A stretch of 64,000 nucleotides of DNA from Bacillus zhangzhouensis (GTDB lineage: Bacteria; Bacillota; Bacilli; Bacillales; Bacillaceae). The DNA is taken from contig NZ_JOTP01000001.1 in the NCBI RefSeq assembly GCF_000715205.1, positions 306,919 through 370,918 of the forward strand. The letters run 5' to 3'. Below the pieces are notes generated by a model. The model ran no database searches and was not told the origin of the DNA. It saw nothing but the letters and a program-made list of their open reading frames with translations. Numbering within the stretch: position 1 is the stretch's first letter; each line of letters starts with the position of its first letter. The position numbers were made by a program, and so were the translations under genes. This document shows, piece by piece, positions 53,370 through 62,136 of the stretch.

Positions 53370-54839
53370 ATGAGTCAAACACTATTTATAGATGGACAAT
53401 GGGTTGGCGCTAAGAGTGGCGACACAAGAGATATCATCAATCCATTTAATCAAGAAGTGATCGCGACAGTCAGTGAAGGATCAAGAAATGACACGCAGCT
53501 AGCCATCAAAGCAGCGAGAAAAGCCTTCGATCAAGGGGATTGGGCAAACCTGCCTGGACTTGAAAGAGGAAATATTGTATTTAAGATTGCTGAATTGATT
53601 AGACGAGACCTTGATGAATTAGCCAAATTAGAATCACTTGATACTGGTAAAACATTAGAAGAAAGCAAGGCGGATATGGATGATATTGCGAATGTGTTCC
53701 AATATTACGCAGGACTGGCTGATAAAGATGGCGGGGAAATCATCGCATCGCCAATTCCGAACTCAAAAAGTGAACTAGTCAGAGAGCCTGTCGGTGTATG
53801 CGGACAAATCACGCCTTGGAACTATCCATTGCTTCAAGCAAGCTGGAAAATCGCTCCTGCGCTTGCGGCGGGGAATACGATCGTCTTAAAGCCAAGTGAA
53901 ATTACACCATTAACCACGATTAAAGTATTCAAGGTCATGGAAGAAGCTGGCGTACCAGCTGGTGTTGCAAACCTAGTGCTTGGACCTGGTGCAACTGTTG
54001 GAGATGAACTTGCTGTCAATGATCAAGTCGATTTAATTTCGTTTACAGGCGGTATTGAAACAGGCAAGAAAATCATGCAGGGAGCCAGTGGGAATGTGAA
54101 GAAAATTGCCCTTGAGCTCGGCGGGAAAAATCCGAATATTGTGTTTCAAGATGCTGATTTAGACGTAGCGGTTGACCAGGCAATGAATGCTGTATTTTTC
54201 CATGCAGGGCAAGTGTGTTCCGCAGGTTCACGCTTGTTAGTGGAAGAGTCCATTCATGATGAATTTTTAGAAGAACTGGTGAAGCGTACGAAAAAAATCA
54301 AGCTAGGCAACGGCTTTGATGAAGGAACGCAGAGCGGTCCGCTTATCTCAGCTGAGCATCGAGAAAAAGTAGAAAAATACGTCAGCATCGGTCTAGAAGA
54401 AGGCGCAAAATTAGAAACAGGCGGAAAACGTCCTGAAGCAGAGGAGCTTCAACATGGGTTCTTCTACTTGCCAACGATTTTCTCTGGCTGTACATCTGAT
54501 ATGCGAATTGTGCAGGAGGAAGTCTTTGGACCAGTACTCACTGTCGAATCCTTCCGTTCAGAGGAAGAAGTTATCGAGCTGGCAAATGATACGATTTATG
54601 GTTTAGCAGGAGCGGTATGGTCTTCAGATATCGCAAAAGCTGAAAGAGTCGCTCGTCAGCTAAGATTAGGCACTGTTTGGATCAATGACTTCCATCCTTA
54701 TTTTGCTCAAGCACCATGGGGCGGGTATAAGCAATCAGGCCTTGGACGTGAATTAGGACGTACGGGCCTTGAAGAATATACGGAACTAAAACATTTATAT
54801 CGAAATACAAAACCAGAAGCGGTTCATTGGTTTAAATAA
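53370..54839 (+). CDS. gbsA: Glycine betaine aldehyde dehydrogenase
   Basis: A 489-residue NAD-dependent aldehyde dehydrogenase. The catalytic Cys283 is in HAGQVCSAG, Glu249 in LELGGKNP, and the NAD-binding FTGG is near 225-228. It oxidises betaine aldehyde to the osmoprotectant glycine betaine in the cytoplasm. AGAGGAGG precedes the ATG. It forms an operon with gbsB 27 bases downstream, controlled by GbsR and choline. Confidence 0.96.
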   Translation: MSQTLFIDGQWVGAKSGDTRDIINPFNQEVIATVSEGSRNDTQLAIKAARKAFDQGDWANLPGLERGNIVFKIAELIRRDLDELAKLESLDTGKTLEESKADMDDIANVFQYYAGLADKDGGEIIASPIPNSKSELVREPVGVCGQITPWNYPLLQASWKIAPALAAGNTIVLKPSEITPLTTIKVFKVMEEAGVPAGVANLVLGPGATVGDELAVNDQVDLISFTGGIETGKKIMQGASGNVKKIALELGGKNPNIVFQDADLDVAVDQAMNAVFFHAGQVCSAGSRLLVEESIHDEFLEELVKRTKKIKLGNGFDEGTQSGPLISAEHREKVEKYVSIGLEEGAKLETGGKRPEAEELQHGFFYLPTIFSGCTSDMRIVQEEVFGPVLTVESFRSEEEVIELANDTIYGLAGAVWSSDIAKAERVARQLRLGTVWINDFHPYFAQAPWGGYKQSGLGRELGRTGLEEYTELKHLYRNTKPEAVHWFK

Positions 54840-54866
54840 ATATCACTTATCTGGAGGAGATTCTAT

Positions 54867-56075
54867 ATGACTTTAAATATGAAAATTGAAAGCATGCAAA
54901 AATTCCATACGTTTGAAATTCCGACTGTCATCAAGCATGGCATTGGGGCAGTGAAACATGTTGGGGAAGAAGTGAAAGCATACGGCGTCTCGAAGGTATT
55001 GCTCGTAACAGACCCTGGTATTTATCAAGCGGGCGTTGTAGATCCAGTGATTGCTTCATTAAAAGAAGCGCAAATTGATGTTGTCCTCTTTAAAAAAGTA
55101 GAGCCAAATCCGCCAGTGCGTCTAGTGAATGAAGGGTCAGCATTATATGAAAAAGAAGGCTGTAATGGATTAGTTGCAGTAGGCGGCGGAAGCTCAATGG
55201 ATACAGCGAAGGCCATCGGAGTAGAGGCCACTCATGAAGGCTCAGTTCTTGATTACGAAGCGGCAGAGGGGAAAAAACCGCTCGAAAATAGAATCCCTCC
55301 GTTAACGACCATTCCGACAACGGCTGGTACAGGTTCAGAGGTCACGCAGTGGGCAGTTATTACAGATGAAAAAAGGGAGTTCAAATTCAACACAGGTGGA
55401 CCACTTATTGCAGCTCACCTAACAGTGATTGACCCAGAGCTTCATGTATCTATGCCGCCTCATGTGACGGCAATGACAGGAATTGATGCACTTGCGCACG
55501 CCATCGAATGCTATACGATGAAATTTGCTCAGCCCATTACGGATGCGGTGGCGCTCATGGCAATTGAATATGCTGCTCATTATATTCGCCGTGCCTTTGC
55601 TGATGGCGAGGACTTAGAAGCAAGATATGGCATGGCACAATCCGCGATGCTTGCAGGACTTTCCTATGGAAGCGAATCAGCTGGTGCAGCACATGCGATG
55701 AGTCAAACACTCGGAGGCATTATCCCTGTAGCTCATGGTCAGTGTGTAGCAGCGATGATGGGACCAGTGATGGAGTATAACTGGAAAGGATATCCAGAAA
55801 AATTCGCTCGAATTGCGCAAGCGTTCGGTATCGATACAAGCAGAATGTCAACAGAGGAAGCAGCAAAAGCAGCTGTGAACTGGATGTATGATTTAGTAGA
55901 AGACCTAGAAGTTCCTTCATTAGAAGAACAAGGTGTATCAAAAGATATGATTGACCGTTTATCTAAAGAAGCGATGAAAGATCCGCAAACAGTTGGAAAT
56001 CCAAGAGATCTAAACGAAAAAGCATACAACTGGATTTATGCTCGTTGCTTTGATTTAACACCTAAAACGGTGTAA
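54867..56075 (+). CDS. gbsB: Choline dehydrogenase, type III iron-containing alcohol dehydrogenase
   Basis: A 402-residue Fe-type alcohol dehydrogenase with GGGSSMDTAK (NAD binding, about 108-117), TIPTTAGTGSEVT, and the metal-binding GIDALAHAIECYT and AHAMSQTLGGI segments. It oxidises choline to betaine aldehyde. CTGGAGGAG precedes the ATG. The gene ends in a terminator shared in the gap with the convergent yuaE. Confidence 0.96.
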   Translation: MTLNMKIESMQKFHTFEIPTVIKHGIGAVKHVGEEVKAYGVSKVLLVTDPGIYQAGVVDPVIASLKEAQIDVVLFKKVEPNPPVRLVNEGSALYEKEGCNGLVAVGGGSSMDTAKAIGVEATHEGSVLDYEAAEGKKPLENRIPPLTTIPTTAGTGSEVTQWAVITDEKREFKFNTGGPLIAAHLTVIDPELHVSMPPHVTAMTGIDALAHAIECYTMKFAQPITDAVALMAIEYAAHYIRRAFADGEDLEARYGMAQSAMLAGLSYGSESAGAAHAMSQTLGGIIPVAHGQCVAAMMGPVMEYNWKGYPEKFARIAQAFGIDTSRMSTEEAAKAAVNWMYDLVEDLEVPSLEEQGVSKDMIDRLSKEAMKDPQTVGNPRDLNEKAYNWIYARCFDLTPKTV

Positions 56076-56080
56076 CAATT

Positions 56081-56110
56081 AAAAAAGGCTCCCAAAAGGG
56101 AGTCTTTTTT
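56081..56110. terminator. Terminator between gbsB and yuaE
   Basis: The stem GGCTCCC / GGGAGTC with a four-base loop, A residues on the left and T residues on the right, can work in both directions for the convergent genes. Confidence 0.85.
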
Positions 56111-56115
56111 ATGTC

Positions 56116-56595
56116 TTATAATTGTTCTTTAATCTCGTTTATTTGATGAATATGGCGTTTTTCGTGCGCGCCGATAAAATCAAGATATTGCTTCAGTGAT
56201 AACTCTTCAAACACAGGATGTGCAATCACACGTTTAAAATCATCCTCAGTAAACGTTGATAAAATTTGATTGAGCTGCTCACGTGCTGTATCAAGCTCAT
56301 CTTTTAAATGTGTAGGCGTCACATGCTTACGCTCAGGTGCGACAATACTCGGCGCAGTGGCTTTTTTTGAACGATCCTCTGCCATTTCGACTGGTTTTGG
56401 CTCATATTCTTTGATCGGTGCTTTTTTTCCCTCGGCAGCTAGATGTTTTGCTGCAACTAAATCCATTTTCTTTAAATGATCTGCAACTTCTTGAATACTC
56501 CAAGTATCATCAGATAATTTTTTGTTTAATTGTTCTTCGTTCAACCCTTGCAGCTCCTGCCACAATTCTTGTCTTGCATCATGTAATAAACTCAT
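56116..56595 (-). CDS. yuaE: YuaE, DinB-like protein
   Basis: A 159-residue four-helix protein of the DinB/YfiT superfamily, with WSIQEVADHLKKMD and YLDFIGAHEKRHIHQINE, where the His residues can bind a metal. Members often transfer thiols such as bacillithiol, but the function is not proven. The ATG at 56595 follows GAGGTGATG. The position between gbsB and yuaF matches yuaE of B. subtilis. Confidence 0.82.
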   Translation of the reverse strand: MSLLHDARQELWQELQGLNEEQLNKKLSDDTWSIQEVADHLKKMDLVAAKHLAAEGKKAPIKEYEPKPVEMAEDRSKKATAPSIVAPERKHVTPTHLKDELDTAREQLNQILSTFTEDDFKRVIAHPVFEELSLKQYLDFIGAHEKRHIHQINEIKEQL

Positions 56596-56688
56596 TTTCA
56601 TCACCTCAAGATCAAATTTTATCATACTAGTACATGACAATCATTCTTGAGCTATCGGAGAATTCCTTTGAAGAATTGTGATGAAATA

Positions 56689-56714
56689 TGAAACCTTTAC
56701 AAAAGTGGTTCGTA
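56689..56714 (+). promoter_or_regulatory. SigW promoter of yuaF-floT
   Basis: TGAAAC (56689-56694), 16 nt of spacer and CGTA (56711-56714) exactly match the SigW consensus. The yuaFG(I) operon is a known SigW target in B. subtilis. The start codon is about 85 nt downstream. Confidence 0.9.
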
Positions 56715-56799
56715 TTACCTGTTAGAAGGAATACATTGGAGGTGAGTATGGTCTAAATGAAACAAAGGCTGTTCATTTCATGAAGAAAGGGTGAGGAAG

Positions 56800-57330
56800 A
56801 TGGATGTGTTCGGGCTGCCTCTTCAGACGCTGTATTTATACATATTGATGATATCAGGAATCCTAACACTTGTTTTCGTCTTTTTCGGCGATGTATTTGA
56901 GGGATTGTTTGAAGCGATTCCTGTTCCATTTCTTCAACCGACATTGATCCTCGCATTTCTTACCTTTTTCTCGGCTGGAGGGTTTATCTCTGAAAAAACT
57001 GCAATCGTAGGAAGTGGGCTTGGAGCAGTATTATCTGCTATTCTCGCAGTGGTTCTTGTGACCTGTTTGAATGTATTTATCTTAGTCCCGCTTTCCTCTG
57101 CTGAAGAATCTCTCTCATATACGGAGGCCGATTTAAAAGGAAGAACTGGGGAGATCATTGTATCTGTTCCAAAAGACGGGTTTGGAGAAGTGCTGTTAAT
57201 TAGTAATAGCGGGAAAATCTCAAAGCCAGCCGTCAGTTTCGACCAAGAGGAGATTCCATATGGAACCCGCGTGCTTGTTGTCGAAGTGAACAAAGGTGTT
57301 TTATCTGTCATACCAAATGAAGAAATCTAG
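56800..57330 (+). CDS. yuaF: YuaF, NfeD-like membrane protein
   Basis: A 176-residue protein with several membrane helices (about 10-30, 47-66 and 70-100) and a C-terminal OB-fold domain (about 112-175: GRTGEIIVSVPKDGFGEVLL). NfeD proteins work with flotillins in membrane microdomains. The ATG at 56800 follows AAAGGGTGAGG. It is co-transcribed with floT 11 bases downstream from a SigW promoter, and helps maintain membrane fluidity. Confidence 0.92.
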   Translation: MDVFGLPLQTLYLYILMISGILTLVFVFFGDVFEGLFEAIPVPFLQPTLILAFLTFFSAGGFISEKTAIVGSGLGAVLSAILAVVLVTCLNVFILVPLSSAEESLSYTEADLKGRTGEIIVSVPKDGFGEVLLISNSGKISKPAVSFDQEEIPYGTRVLVVEVNKGVLSVIPNEEI

Positions 57331-57341
57331 GAGGGAATGCT

Positions 57342-58889
57342 ATGCCAGGAACAACGATTTTGATTATCATTGGAATTGTCCTTGTGATACTTATTGCACT
57401 TATTGGCGTATTTGTTTCAAAATACCGGACAGCAGGTCCAGATGAAGCGTTAATTGTCACAGGAAGTTATCTAGGAAGTAAAAATGTCCACGTGGATGAA
57501 GGTGGAAACAAGATTAAGATTGTCAGAGGCGGAGGTACCTTCGTACTCCCTGTCTTTCAACAAGCAGAACCGCTCAGCTTACTATCTAGCAAGCTAGATG
57601 TCTCAACGCCAGAGGTTTATACCGAGCAAGGTGTACCTGTCATGGCGGATGGAACGGCCATCATTAAAATTGGCGGATCGATTGAAGAAATCGCCACTGC
57701 GGCAGAACAGTTTTTAGGTAAAACAAAAGAAGACCGCGAAAACGAAGCAAGAGAAGTACTAGAAGGTCACCTTCGTTCGATCTTAGGATCAATGACAGTT
57801 GAAGAGATTTATAAAAACAGAGAGAAATTTTCTCAAGAAGTTCAACGTGTCGCTTCTCAAGATTTAGCGAAAATGGGTCTAGTCATTGTATCGTTTACGA
57901 TCAAAGATGTACGTGATAAAAATGGCTATTTAGAATCTCTAGGTAAGCCAAGAATTGCCCAAGTGAAACGTGATGCAGATATTGCAACAGCTGAAGCGGA
58001 TAAAGAAACACGTATCAAACGTGCCGAGGCAGATAAAGATGCGAAGAAATCTGAGCTTGAGCGTGCCACCGAAATCGCTGAAGCAGAAAAAATCAATGAG
58101 CTGAAAAGAGCAGAATTTAGACGTGAACAGGATACAGCGAAAGCAAGCGCTGACCAAGCGTATGATCTAGAGACAGCTCGCAACCGTCAGCACGTGACTG
58201 AACAAGAAATGCAAGTCAAAATCATCGAACGCCAGAAACAAATTGAATTAGAAGAAAAAGAGATTCAGCGTCGTGAACGTCAATACGATTCTGAAGTGAA
58301 AAAGAAAGCAGATGCGGACCGTTATGCTGTTGAGCAATCGGCTGCGGCGGAAAAAGCGAAGCGTCTCGCTGAAGCAGATGCGAAGAAATACAGCATCGAA
58401 GCAATGGCGAAAGCAGAAGCTGAGAAAGTCCGAATTGACGGGCTGGCAAAAGCGGAAGCTGATCGTGCGAAAGGGGAAACAGAAGCAGAAGTCATTAGAC
58501 TGAAAGGACTTGCTGAAGCAGAAGCGAAAGAAAAAATTGCTGAAGCATTCGAACAGTATGGTCAGGCAGCGATCCTTGATATGATCGTGAAAATGCTTCC
58601 TGAATATGCGAAGCAAGTATCTGCACCACTTTCAAACATTGATAAAATTACAGTTGTTGATACAGGCGGTAACGGGGAAGGCAGCGGTGCTAATAAAATC
58701 ACAGGCTATGCCACAAACCTGATGTCCAGCCTTCAAGAAAGCCTGAAAGCATCCTCTGGAATTGATGTCAAAGAAATTATTGAGAACTTTTCGGGCAAAG
58801 GGAATGTGAAGCAAAGCATTCAAGAACTAACGAATGAAATCAAACAGCCTAGAAAAAAAGAAATAGCTGATCGTCAAATAGAAGAATAA
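57342..58889 (+). CDS. floT: Flotillin FloT
   Basis: A 515-residue protein. The N-terminal membrane segment (about 5-25) is followed by an SPFH/band 7 domain (about 30-210), then a long coiled coil rich in Ala-Glu repeats (AEADKDAKKSEL, AKAEADRAKGETEAE; about 215-400), and a C-terminal oligomerisation part. FloT (YuaG) organises functional membrane microdomains and fluidity. GGAGGG precedes the ATG. The third gene known in B. subtilis (yuaI) is missing; a repeat element follows instead. Confidence 0.95.
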   Translation: MPGTTILIIIGIVLVILIALIGVFVSKYRTAGPDEALIVTGSYLGSKNVHVDEGGNKIKIVRGGGTFVLPVFQQAEPLSLLSSKLDVSTPEVYTEQGVPVMADGTAIIKIGGSIEEIATAAEQFLGKTKEDRENEAREVLEGHLRSILGSMTVEEIYKNREKFSQEVQRVASQDLAKMGLVIVSFTIKDVRDKNGYLESLGKPRIAQVKRDADIATAEADKETRIKRAEADKDAKKSELERATEIAEAEKINELKRAEFRREQDTAKASADQAYDLETARNRQHVTEQEMQVKIIERQKQIELEEKEIQRRERQYDSEVKKKADADRYAVEQSAAAEKAKRLAEADAKKYSIEAMAKAEAEKVRIDGLAKAEADRAKGETEAEVIRLKGLAEAEAKEKIAEAFEQYGQAAILDMIVKMLPEYAKQVSAPLSNIDKITVVDTGGNGEGSGANKITGYATNLMSSLQESLKASSGIDVKEIIENFSGKGNVKQSIQELTNEIKQPRKKEIADRQIEE

Positions 58890-58896
58890 AATCAAT

Positions 58897-59020
58897 AGAC
58901 ACCTTCCAGCAGAAGGTGTCTCAGATTGTTGACAAACATTCGTGAGCACCAGCACGCAGAACTGACACCGAATGCGAGGGTTTGTCTTCACGCTAAGACA
59001 CCTTCCGGCAGAAGGTGTCT
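58897..59020. repeat. Structured small repeat flanked by duplicated terminator hairpins (copy B)
   Basis: A 25-nt palindrome (AGACACCTT ... AAGGTGTCT) occurs at 58897-58921 and 58996-59020, differing by one loop base. Between them GACAAAC and GTTTGTC form an outer stem around the CATTCG/CGAATG hairpin shared with copy A (core 58938-58994). The long left arm of copy A is missing. The second hairpin covers two bases of the stop codon of the convergent SEDS gene, so both hairpins may act as bidirectional terminators. Confidence 0.75.
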
Positions 59021-60152
59021 ATTTGGCATGAAACTGATATTGATTTCTCTTTACATATGAAGACAGATGTACAAGGATGCCTGCTGATATCATCATGAAC
59101 ACTAAGGAGGACCCGCCGTAGCTAATGAAAGGAAGGGGAATGCCTGTAATCGGGAGAAGTCCAAAGACAGCCCCTAGATTAAAGACCGCTTGAATCATGA
59201 TTTGAAAAGTGAGACCGATCGTTAACAGCTTTCCAAACGGATCCTGTAAAGCCCGAACGATTCGCAAGGCGCGATACATGATGAGAAGATATGCACCAAT
59301 CACAAACGATATCCCCAATAGTCCCAGTTCTTCGCTAATGACGGCCATGATAAAATCTGTATGGGCTTCAGGAAGAAAACCTAGCTTCTGAATGCTCCCG
59401 CCTAAGCCATTTCCAGTCAGTCCACCTGAATCTATCGCGAGGTATGAATGAATCAGCTGATAGCCATCTCCATCTTCATACTGAAAAGGATCACGAAATG
59501 AGGTCAGCCGCTTCAAACGATAAGGAGCTGTCACAGCAAAAAAAGTGATACCTGATGCGGCAGTCGACCCTAGCAAAATGAGATGACGCGTTTTAAGTCC
59601 AGCGCATAATAAGATGATGCCGCAGCTCAATAAGATAGAGACAGCCGTGCCTAAATCAGGCTGCTTTAAGATCAATAAAAAAGCAAGACCTAAAAGAACG
59701 AGCGGAGGTAGCACTCCTTTTTTAAAGGATGTGATGTAAGCTTGTTTTTTTGCATAGACATAGGCAAAATAGATGACCATCACTAGTTTCACAGCTTCAG
59801 AGGGTTGAATCATGAAAGAGCCAATATGAATCCACCTCTGTGAATTGTTTTTAACAGCACCGATCCCCGGAAGTAGGACTAGGATCAGTAATAAAAATGA
59901 CAGCATGACAAGCCACCGAATCCATTTACGATAAGCCTGATAAGGAAAAAGAGCGGCAACGAAGAAAAAGATTAATCCAATGAAGAGCCATTTCCATTGT
60001 TTTATCAAGAAATAATGACCTTGCTCATACTTCATTTCTCCTAAAGGGTAACTCGCGCTGTAAACCATGAGTAAACCAAATAAAGAAAGGCACACAAACG
60101 TGCCAGCAAGAATGTGGTCGATTTTTTTGAGGTGGGAAATAATCAATGGCAT
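59019..60152 (-). CDS. SEDS family protein (FtsW/RodA/SpoVE type), second of a pair
   Basis: A 377-residue protein with about ten membrane helices, starting near MPLIISHLKKIDHILAGTFV. Motifs include QPSEAVKLV, KQPDLGTA, PEAHTDFI (with the conserved Asp of the glycosyltransferase site), and FISYGGSS. SEDS proteins polymerise lipid II together with class B penicillin-binding proteins. The start is uncertain (TTG 60161, ATG 60152 or TTG 60146); AAGGTGATG is the ribosome site. It overlaps or touches the preceding gene and is FtsW-like in sequence. Confidence 0.88.
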   Translation of the reverse strand: MPLIISHLKKIDHILAGTFVCLSLFGLLMVYSASYPLGEMKYEQGHYFLIKQWKWLFIGLIFFFVAALFPYQAYRKWIRWLVMLSFLLLILVLLPGIGAVKNNSQRWIHIGSFMIQPSEAVKLVMVIYFAYVYAKKQAYITSFKKGVLPPLVLLGLAFLLILKQPDLGTAVSILLSCGIILLCAGLKTRHLILLGSTAASGITFFAVTAPYRLKRLTSFRDPFQYEDGDGYQLIHSYLAIDSGGLTGNGLGGSIQKLGFLPEAHTDFIMAVISEELGLLGISFVIGAYLLIMYRALRIVRALQDPFGKLLTIGLTFQIMIQAVFNLGAVFGLLPITGIPLPFISYGGSSLVFMMISAGILVHLSSYVKRNQYQFHAK

Positions 60153-60157
60153 CACCT

Positions 60158-61312
60158 TCAATTCCAGTTGCGCCCAAACATGTAGGATGAGGATCTAAGG
60201 TTGACACTAAACACAAGTCCAATGGCGATCATGTTGGTCAAAAGCGCACTTCCCCCATAGCTGATAAATGGAAGTGCAAGGCCAGTCACAGGCATTAAAC
60301 CTACTGTCATCCCTACGTTTTGGAAGACCTGAAAGACGATCAGCCCAACAACTCCCGCACATATGTACAATCCATAAAGTGTATTGGCATGCATGGCCAC
60401 ATGAATAATTCGGTAGACCATCATTAAGTACAAACATATCAATAGAGAGGCGCCGATAAAACCAAACTCCTCACCAATGACTGCAAATATAAAATCTGTA
60501 TGGGCTTCAGGGATATTTCCCCCTTGTACTTGACTCCCCTGTGTATAACCGCTTCCTGACAATTGACCTGACCCAATGCCAAGCATTGCTTGTTTCAGCT
60601 GATATCCATATGTTGAATCAAATTCATCAGGAGAGAGCCAGCCATAAATACGATCAAGCTGATGAGGCTTAATGATTTTTGTAAAGTGCTCAAAATGTTC
60701 ATTGTGCAAGTAGGTTAAAAAGGCAAGAAGAGCGAGACAAGAAGCCAGTAATGCGGCGATCATCTTGCTTGAAATCCCCGACACAAGCATCAGTGTAAAG
60801 GCGATAGACAATATCACGAGCGCAGTCCCTAAATCTGGCTGAATTAAGATGAGGAAAAAAGGGACAACGGTCCAGCATATGACTTTACTTGTAGGAAGGA
60901 TGCTTTCTTTAAACGTAAATCGCTGATGTTTGTATTGGTTCAAGATAGCCGCTAGCAGGAGAATCACAAAAATTTTCATGAACTCTGATGGCTGAACTTT
61001 GATTGAACCGAAGCTGATCCATCTTTGAGAGCCATTTTGATTCGTTCCAAAAAAATGCACGAGAATAATGAGGAAAATACCACCTGCAAATAACCGAAAG
61101 GATAAACGCTCAAGCAACTCATAATCAAAGTAAGCAACTGCTGCCATGAGACCAAAACCGACGATATACCAGAAAATTTGTCTTTTGACGAAATAAAACA
61201 TATCTTGCGTTTCATACTGTCCCGATCCGCTATATACAGCTAGCAGGCTGATCACAAATAAACAAATGATAGTGAGTAAAAGTGCGAAGTCAATGCTGTA
61301 CTGTTTTCTCAT
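60158..61312 (-). CDS. SEDS family protein (RodA-like), first of a pair
   Basis: A 384-residue polytopic protein with the same family motifs: GSQRWI, VQPSEFMKIF, IQPDLGTAL, PEAHTDFIFAVIGEE and FISYGGSALL. It is RodA-like in sequence and has about ten helices. The pair with its neighbour is unusual, because rodA, ftsW and spoVE of B. subtilis lie elsewhere and singly. It is 14 bases downstream of the XRE-DUF1232 gene, so the three form one operon. No penicillin-binding protein gene is near. Confidence 0.9.
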   Translation of the reverse strand: MRKQYSIDFALLLTIICLFVISLLAVYSGSGQYETQDMFYFVKRQIFWYIVGFGLMAAVAYFDYELLERLSFRLFAGGIFLIILVHFFGTNQNGSQRWISFGSIKVQPSEFMKIFVILLLAAILNQYKHQRFTFKESILPTSKVICWTVVPFFLILIQPDLGTALVILSIAFTLMLVSGISSKMIAALLASCLALLAFLTYLHNEHFEHFTKIIKPHQLDRIYGWLSPDEFDSTYGYQLKQAMLGIGSGQLSGSGYTQGSQVQGGNIPEAHTDFIFAVIGEEFGFIGASLLICLYLMMVYRIIHVAMHANTLYGLYICAGVVGLIVFQVFQNVGMTVGLMPVTGLALPFISYGGSALLTNMIAIGLVFSVNLRSSSYMFGRNWN

Positions 61313-61326
61313 AGCTTCGTGCCCTG

Positions 61327-61965
61327 CTATGACCTATTGATCAGCTGGTTTAATACGACTTGTACCGCTGTAGCGTCATCAATATAGCCAATCGGAAAAA
61401 TATAATCTGGTATCAAATCAACAGGCACAATGAAATAAAGTAGTGCGCCCCCCATCAGCACCAACTCACGAGGAGTACCCCGGCCTGCTATGAATAAGTT
61501 GTACATGTTCTTCAAATGATGAAGAAATGGTCCGACGCCGCGTATCGTGTCCATCTTTTTATCAAACTTTGCCGAGATTGTTTCTTTTCCCTCGTCTGTT
61601 TGGCTGTAGGTCTCGTATTCACTTAACTTCTGTTTCAATTTCTCTTCATTAAATGTACCGTCATAGATGTCGTGAACTTTTAGTGTTTTTTCAATTTCTT
61701 CCACCGCTTGAATGAACGTATTACTGTGAACTCTTTCATTTTTGACTGGAAACCCAGCAGCGGATAATAGGTGATCTAAAGAGATGTTTAGATAATTTGA
61801 AAGTCGCTGTAAATGATTCAAAGTCGGTTTTCTTTTTCCGTTCATTATTCTAGACAGTGTCGCTTTATCAATTTCTATGTGGGTGCTGAGTTCTCTTAAT
61901 GAGAGAGAACGTAGTTGTAGTTGTTCTTTTAAGAGCTGTCCAAGATCATTTGTCTTAAGATCCAT
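61327..61965 (-). CDS. XRE-type regulator fused to a DUF1232 domain
   Basis: A 212-residue protein. Residues 1-70 are an XRE helix-turn-helix (LSLRELSTHIEIDKATLSRI, then MNGKRKPTLNHLQRLSNYLN). The C-terminal part (about 165-205) is a DUF1232/YkvA-like hydrophobic domain, ALLYFIVPVDLIPDYIFPIG, usually membrane-associated. The fusion suggests a membrane-tethered regulator. It heads an operon with two SEDS genes. A 17-bp palindrome in its upstream region is a candidate site for its own control. Confidence 0.85.
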   Translation of the reverse strand: MDLKTNDLGQLLKEQLQLRSLSLRELSTHIEIDKATLSRIMNGKRKPTLNHLQRLSNYLNISLDHLLSAAGFPVKNERVHSNTFIQAVEEIEKTLKVHDIYDGTFNEEKLKQKLSEYETYSQTDEGKETISAKFDKKMDTIRGVGPFLHHLKNMYNLFIAGRGTPRELVLMGGALLYFIVPVDLIPDYIFPIGYIDDATAVQVVLNQLINRS

Positions 61966-62034
61966 CTTCTACCCCATCCTTTTCAATATGTATCAACTTT
62001 TCTATAGAAGAAGTCGTCCTCAATATAAAGGTGT

Positions 62035-62051
62035 GTTGACAAAATGTCAAC
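62035..62051. promoter_or_regulatory. 17-bp palindrome between the XRE-DUF1232 and GNAT genes
   Basis: GTTGACA-AAA-TGTCAAC is a perfect 7-3-7 palindrome, 70 nt upstream of the regulator start and 86 nt upstream of the GNAT start. It includes a TTGACA on each strand, so it may be a divergent -35 pair, an operator, or both. Confidence 0.6.
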
Positions 62052-62136
62052 GGATATCCTTTTCGATTGAATTTTAAGAAATAGAAATTTATCATAATGA
62101 AGATAGGGTGAGAAATCGCTAAAAGGGGTGGCACAG

